Source: Raphanus sativus
Taxonomy: Eukaryota > Streptophyta > Magnoliopsida > Brassicales > Brassicaceae
Direction: 5' to 3'
NCBI RefSeq assembly: GCF_000801105.2
Contig: NC_079516.1
Location: 47,410,908-47,474,907, forward strand
DNA length: 64,000 bases
The notes beneath the pieces are model-generated. The model was not told the origin of the DNA and did no database searches. It saw only the letters and a list, made by a program, of their open reading frames with translations. Within the stretch, counting starts at the first letter, position 1. Each line of letters opens with the position of its first letter. This document shows, piece by piece, positions 57,731-64,000 of this stretch. The translations under genes were made by a program, and so were the position numbers.

Positions 57731-57865
57731 CTGGTGCTACTCCAAAGAAGATGATAGATAGCTTGTCGCTCTACTCTCTTATTCCCATCGCATGTTCTTA
57801 CTTCTCCTTGAAGCTATCGTAGGTTTCGATCATCAGCTCTGTTCTCTCGATCAGGTAATTTTTTA

Positions 57866-58012
57866 GCCGAATCTGATTCAAAAGGTTAAAGCTTTTTTTA
57901 CTTGGGTTTGGGGTTTTCACTGACACACTTTGATTGAGCCGAATCTGATTCAAAGGTTAAGACTTTTTTTTTACTTGGGGTTTTTTTTTTCACTGAACAC
58001 TCTTGATTGAGC
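57866..58012 (+). repeat. 72-bp tandem repeat in the leader intron of callose synthase
   Basis: A unit starting GCCGAATCTGATTCAAA at 57866 repeats at 57938 with small differences. It lies just after the likely leader splice donor (TCGATCAG|GTAATT near 57855), so it is probably within a 5' UTR intron, where enhancer-like elements occur in plants. Confidence 0.65.
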
Positions 58013-58426
58013 TCATAGACTCCGAAAGTTGAAACCTTGATACTTGTAAAAGATCAGGTCTTTCTTGTGTGTTTGCTATAGATGATGGATGAGTTAGGTT
58101 CGGGAGTGAGAAAGTGTGTGGCTTTACACATCTTATTGCTACTTTACTTTCAGACCGCTCCGATTCCTTTTTCAATTTTATTAATAAAAAGTAGTAACTT
58201 TTAAAGCATTTCATCCTCCCTTCTCTCGAAGATATCGATTTTATTGGTTGGTGTGAATCGCATCTTGCTTCAGACTGAAGCAGTTTATGTTTTTTTTTTT
58301 GTTTTTGTTTTTCTGTCGGATCGCTAGTTTGACTGCAGTCTCTGTCTTTTTCTCTTTCAGTCGCTTAAGATTTACTTTTTTTTTTTTTCAGTTCATTCAG
58401 ATTTGTTGTTTAGGAGGATTTAGAAG

Positions 58427-61400
58427 ATGTCTCAAAGGAGAGGTGGAGGAGGACCTGATCCGCCTCCTCCGCAGAGGCGGATTCTGCGGACTCAAACAGC
58501 TGGCAATCTCGGCGAGGCTATGCTGGATAGTGAAGTGGTGCCTTCGTCTCTTGTGGAGATTGCTCCCATCCTTCGTGTAGCTAATGAAGTAGAAGCTAGT
58601 AACCCTCGTGTTGCTTACTTATGTGAGTTTAATTAAATGTAAAATTGAGATTTTTTTGCTCTTCTTGAACAATCGTTTTAAAGAAAGGATGCTTCTCTTA
58701 GGTCGGTTTTACGCGTTTGAGAAGGCACACAGGCTAGATCCAACCTCAAGTGGTCGTGGTGTTCGCCAGTTTAAGACTGCGCTTCTTCAGCGATTAGAAC
58801 GGGTGAATATCATCACTTCCTTTACTATACTCTGTTTGAGTTCCGTTGTTTTTATGCTTTTTTTTTTTATCATGTTTAGTCACGTTATTTGCCTACTTGT
58901 GCAGGAGAATGAAACAACTCTTGCAGGAAGGCAGAAGAGTGACGCACGCGAGATGCAGAGTTTCTATCAACATTACTACAAGAAATACATCCAGGCTTTG
59001 CTCAACGCTGCTGACAAAGCTGACCGGTTTGTGTTTGATTGAACTGTTTATTCTGATCCATGTTTAATTCTCTATTTTTGATGTGTGTTTTCAATCTTAA
59101 TACAACCTTTTTTTTTGCCTTGTAGTGCTCAACTTACAAAGGCATATCAAACTGCTGCTGTTCTCTTTGAAGTCTTGAAGGCTGTTAATCAGACTGAAGA
59201 TGTGGAAGTGGCTGATGAGGTGAATATATATCTTGATATTCTCATGACTAGGGATACCAAATCGTTGCCTCACTTGTCTTTGTTCATCCTTTTTCTTGCT
59301 TGTAGATTTTAGAAGCCCACACAAAGGTTGAAGAAAAGAGCCAAATCTACGTTCCTTACAACATTCTTCCCCTTGATCCTGATAGTCAAAATCAAGCCAT
59401 AATGAGATTTCCTGAGGTTAGCCATATAAACAGTTTCATTTTATGTTTAGTTCTGTTCTGACTCAGAAAGATAAACGCTTTCACACTATTCTACAGATAC
59501 AAGCTACAGTTATTGCACTTCGTAACACTAGGGGTCTACCATGGCCAGCAGGCCACAAGAAGAAACTCGATGAAGACATGCTAGACTGGCTTCAAACTAT
59601 GTTTGGTTTTCAGGTGATACTAGTGAACATCCTGTTCTTTTTAGGTGATTGAGACTATCTCCCTGTGCTGATACTGATCCAAACCTTTAAATGGCAGAAA
59701 GACAATGTTGCGAATCAAAGAGAGCACTTGATTCTGTTACTTGCTAATGTCCACATTCGACAGTTTCCGAGACCTGAACAACAACCAAAGGTATCTCTTT
59801 TGAACTTCAGTTCACATTTTACAATTCATGCGTCTAGTTCTCTCTATTGACACTAACGCTACTGCTTTTAGTTGGATGATCGCGCATTGACTATAGTGAT
59901 GAAGAAACTTTTCAAAAACTACAAGAAATGGTGCAAGTATTTGGGTCGGAAAAGCAGTCTCTGGTGAGAATTTCTCCTTGTAACATCTCTTTTTTTGTAT
60001 TCATTTTTTTTTCCATTTTAAAACACACAGAAAAGAGATATAACTTCTCATTCTGTGCTTTCATTTGTAGGTTGCCGACGATTCAACAAGAGGTTCAGCA
60101 GCGGAAACTGCTATATATGGGACTTTATCTCTTGATATGGGGAGAGGCTGCAAATCTTAGATTCATGCCTGAATGCCTTTGCTATATATATCACCATGTA
60201 TGTCTTCAGTCTCCCCTCTACTTTGTTTTCCTGAAAGTGATTCATTACATTTTGAATTTAGAGAAGAGCATGTGAGTTCAATTCTTGGTGATCTTTGCTA
60301 CTACATAGACCTAGTTATTGACTAGTAACCTTCGGAGATCTCGATGTGTATATAAGGAAGGGAAAATAAACCATGTCCATCGTTAGGTATTACTGAGGAG
60401 AGTATGTGAGTGTTCACATGGTGGAGACAGGGAAAATTGATTATATTGCAACATCTAGAACTTAGTAATTTACATATTTTACATTTACGTTAGGAAATTT
60501 TACCTACTTTGTGTGTATTTCTGAGTTTAATTTTATCTTCTGAATTTGTTTAGATGGCTTTTGAATTGTACGGGATGTTGGCTGGGAGTGTTAGTCCAAC
60601 GACAGGGGAGCATATAAAACCGGCATATGGTGGTGACGATGAAGCTTTCTTGCAGAAAGTAGTGACTCCTATATACAAGACAATAGCTAAGGTTGCTTGC
60701 TACGTTTCTTCAGTCTTGACTGTTTTGTCTTCTTTTTGCTGTCTTCGAGTCCAATTTCTCCATTTTTTCATCATTTTATTTCGTGCACTGTAGGAAGCAA
60801 AGAGAAGCAGAGGAGGAAAGTCGAAGCATTCTGAGTGGAGAAACTATGACGACTTGAATGAGTATTTTTGGTATGATGCAGACGATTAACTTATAACCTT
60901 CTTTAAGTGTCAGGTCTTTTAGAGTTCTTCATGACTAGATCTCCTTATTTTTCCAACTTGTAGGTCAGTTCGGTGCTTTCGGCTAGGGTGGCCTATGCGA
61001 GCTGATGCTGATTTCTTTTGTCAGACAGCTGAGGAACATCGACTTGACAGAAGTGAGGTATGGGTAGAAGAAACTAGGCTCATTATCTTTTGTTCTTTTC
61101 AACTTGTTGAGTATACTGTGTTAAAGAAACATTCAAGTTCTATACTTCAAATAATAGTTCAACAAGTCATGAGAAATGTTAGATAGAAGTGTTCCATTCG
61201 TTTTCCTCAAGTTTGTGTATCTAGAATTTCATGGTTGATGTTTGACAATGCTGCAGGACAAACCAAAAACTGGAGATCGATGGATGGGCAAAGTTAACTT
61301 TGTTGAGATACGCTCCTTCTGGCATATATTTAGAAGTTTTGATCGAATGTGGAGTTTCTATATCCTGTCTTTGCAGGTACAGCTAGTAGTTTTCATTAAA

Positions 61401-64000
61401 TTCAGTCTCCAAACTTGTACTTTCTTGTCCTGACATCTAGTTTGATGTATTTATGTCTTGTGTAGGCAATGATCATCATTGCTTGGAACGGATCAGGAGA
61501 TTTGGGCGCCATCTTTCAAGGTGATGTCTTCCTAAAGGTTTTGAGCATCTTCATTACAGCAGCTATATTAAAGCTTGCTCAAGGTAATCATTCGTCTACG
61601 TATACCACTTTAATGTGTTTCATATGTTATTATCCAACAATCTACACGTCTTTACTTTATCTCAATCATAGTAACTTTGTCTCTTAGATATATATTTCTC
61701 TGTTTCTGATTTTCTTGACTTGATTCTTTCCTTTCTCTGAACTGGTTGCCAAATTTTCAGCTGTCCTTGATATAGCTCTGAGCTGGAAATCAAGACATAG
61801 CATGTCATTCCATGCGAAGCTCAGATTCATCTTGAAGGCAATTGCAGCTGCAGTATGGGTTGTACTCATGCCAGTAACGTACGCTTACAGCTGGAGAAGC
61901 CCTTCTGGTATTGCGGAAACCATTAAGAACTGGTTGGGGGGACACAGCGGCTCCTCACCTTCCCTTTTCATTATGGTCATTCTGATCTACTTATCCCCAA
62001 ACATGCTCTCTACACTGCTCTTCGTGTTCCCGTTCATCCGACGTTATCTTGAAAGGTCTGACATTAAAATAGTGATGTTGATGATGTGGTGGTCTCAGGT
62101 ATTATAATCATAAATCTTTTTTTTTTAAGTCTTAATAAGTCGAAGATAGTTCATGAATGTTATTTAAGAAGGTCGCTAATCTTGATTCTGTTTCTTGGTG
62201 ATGCAGCCGAGGCTATACATAGGAAGGGGTATGCATGAGAGTGCATGGTCGCTTTTCAAGTAAGACTGTAAAAACTTGCATGCTAGGGTTATAATTAATG
62301 TTTGATTATCTTACAACGCACTGCCTAACGAGGTTTATTTAATGCCTATCTAGGTACACGATGTACTGGGTTGTCCTTCTGATATCAAAGCTTGCATTCA
62401 GTTATTATGCTGAGGTACCACATTTTATGCGTATCTTGAATGTGTTATTCCCAATATAACATGAACTATATGTAATGAGCATATAAAAATGAAGACATTC
62501 TTCACTAACAGCCATTGAGATGCATCTAGTGACATTATTATCACTCCATAAATATATATATGTTTCTCATACTTCTCATTTTTGGAGCAGATTAAACCTC
62601 TTATCGTCCCAACCAAAGATATCATGCGAGCTCATATATCAGTCTACCGGTGGCACGAGTTTTTCCCTCATGGTAATAATGTTTAGTAGCATGTTGGTAC
62701 AGTATAATTTTCTTACTCAAAAATCTGAGTTGTATTTTTTCCTTTTGTTTCAGCAAAGAATAATTGGGGTGTTGTGATCGCTCTATGGTCACCTGTCATT
62801 CTTGTAAGTTGGCCACAGCTTCCTTGCCATGTGCTTCCTTTTTATGACTCCCCTATATATATCTATGCTAACTTTCATTTACAGGTTTATTTCATGGACA
62901 CACAAATATGGTATGCTATAGTATCAACTCTGGTTGGAGGACTAAATGGAGCTTTTCGACGTCTTGGAGAGGTTTAAACATGCTTTCTTTGCAAATAGAA
63001 CTTAGTCATTACATGATGCACTGGCATGCTCTCATTTCTTGAGTTTCCCCCACAAAAAAAAAAACAATGTCTGAAAAGAAGTTTATTTCATTTGCAGATC
63101 CGAACACTAGGAATGTTGAGGTCTAGATTTCAGTCCTTACCAGGGGCCTTTAATGCTTGCTTGGTTCCAAATGAGAAAAGCGAAACTGCAAAGAAAAGAG
63201 GGATTAAGGCGACTTTTTCCCGCAAGTTTGATCAGGTCTGCTTACAAACGAAACATGATCCAAACCAGTATTTTATGAATAATGTTAATAACTTCTTGTG
63301 GATGGAGCTTCATTTGAATATGTGTTATATTTTGCCAATTTCCAGATTCCATCTAGTAAAGACAAGGAGGCCGCACGGTTTGCTCAGATGTGGAACAAGA
63401 TCATCAGTAGTTTCCGAGAAGAGGATCTTATTAGCAATAGGTTGAGTGTGCCTTTGAGTTTTCTTCCTTTTACAAAATCTAAAATGATTGCTAATATTTA
63501 GCGAAGAGTCCACTGATAATGTTCATTAATACGCAGGGAAATGGAACTGCTTCTTGTGCCATATTGGGCTGACCCTGATTTGGATCTTATCCGCTGGCCA
63601 CCCTTTCTGCTGGCCAGTAAGGTGAGTATTTATCTTGGTCTTTCAATGTGACCTTAAGTTTGTCTTTCAATTTTTATCTTGATTACTCTTGTTATTGATG
63701 TGGTAGATCCCAATAGCACTGGATATGGCGAAAGATAGCAATGGAAAAGATCGTGAACTGAAAAAGAGATTGAGTATCGACAGTTACATGACTTGTGCAG
63801 TTAGAGAGTGCTATGCCTCTTTTAAGAATCTCATAAACTTCTTGGTTCTTGGGGAACGTGAAAGACAGTGAGTTTTATAGAGTTAATGTCTTTAATCTTG
63901 GAGAATACAATGTACTTTTCTAATTTATTTGTCTTCTGCAGGGTCATAAACGAAATTTTTGCCAAGATTGATGAATATATAGCAAACGAAACACTGATAG
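58427..64000 (+). CDS. CALS2: callose synthase (GSL3/CalS2-like), 5' part, runs off the right edge
   Basis: 25 exons are visible: 58427-58622, 58702-58802, 58905-59026, 59126-59219, 59306-59416, 59497-59613, 59698-59790, 59872-59963, 60071-60197, 60554-60691, 60794-60870, 60964-61057, 61257-61376, 61466-61583, 61761-62098, 62207-62259, 62354-62414, 62591-62672, 62754-62803, 62885-62971, 63098-63235, 63346-63440, 63537-63621, 63707-63867, 63942 to past 64000. They encode about 936 of some 1,950 residues without a stop. The start [18 protein letters not shown] is followed by the Vta1-like region, FKS1 domain 1 ([15 protein letters not shown]) and the first membrane helices. The enzyme is a plasma-membrane GT48 that makes beta-1,3-glucan from UDP-glucose at the cell plate, wounds and plasmodesmata. 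Position fits At2g31960; CalS1 (GSL6) is the alternative. The catalytic region lies outside the window. Confidence 0.92.

Noticed and set aside
1..64000. LTR retrotransposons and CRISPR arrays
   Set aside because: No long direct repeats with TG...CA ends, primer-binding site or gag-pol frames were seen; no regularly spaced short repeats were found, as expected for plant nuclear DNA.

Overview
This 64 kb window is plant nuclear DNA, most likely from a Brassica or a close Brassicaceae relative. Genes have many short introns with GT/AG borders, intergenic DNA is very AT-rich, and the gene order matches (from memory, no search run) the Arabidopsis chromosome 2 interval At2g31820 to At2g31960: ankyrin/PGG protein, type II inositol polyphosphate 5-phosphatase, MRL7-like gene, poly(ADP-ribose) glycohydrolase, B3 gene, DUF936 gene, small membrane protein, callose synthase. 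Several genes I recall between these in Arabidopsis are missing, as expected from fractionation after genome triplication.

Layout. 1-3.5 kb: gene-free AT-rich DNA. 3.5-17.2 kb: ankyrin/PGG membrane protein (+), 5-phosphatase with WD40 repeats (-), a broken MRL7-like gene (-), PARG (-) and a frameshifted F-box gene (-). 17.2-22.5 kb: two short Mutator-like elements with exact 10-bp target duplications and tRNA-like arms, then a CACTA element inside a dead B3 gene. 23.5-26.6 kb: the intact sister copies of the F-box and B3 genes, so this is a duplicated two-gene segment of which one copy has decayed. 27.4-29.1 kb: a non-autonomous Helitron with a doubled 5' end. 29.4-31.5 kb: DUF936 gene (-). 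31.8-40.8 kb: mostly transposon relics (PIF/Harbinger-like, hAT-like, Emigrant) and one small gene. 40.8-49.7 kb: a small membrane-protein gene and two truncated callose synthase derivatives. 50.3-57.6 kb: hAT relic, a small gene, and a PIF-like element carrying pieces of two plastid-metabolism-type genes. 57.6 kb to the right edge: the first 25 coding exons of an apparently intact callose synthase.

The most unusual observations are: (1) two upstream callose synthase derivatives that keep leader, splice sites and reading frame but end in foreign sequence, giving predicted proteins of 465 and 277 residues; (2) a recurrent pattern across the window of 10-25 bp A- or T-rich inserts flanked by 12-18 bp direct repeats, which look like extremely truncated retroposon tails; (3) a transposon with a TAA target duplication that has captured cpSRP54 and aldo-keto reductase exons with introns in the same orientation; (4) Mutator-like elements whose arms hold inverted pairs of tRNA-like A-box/B-box sequences.

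Exon coordinates were worked out by hand from splice signals, reading frame and family knowledge. The summed coding lengths come out divisible by three for every complete multi-exon model given.
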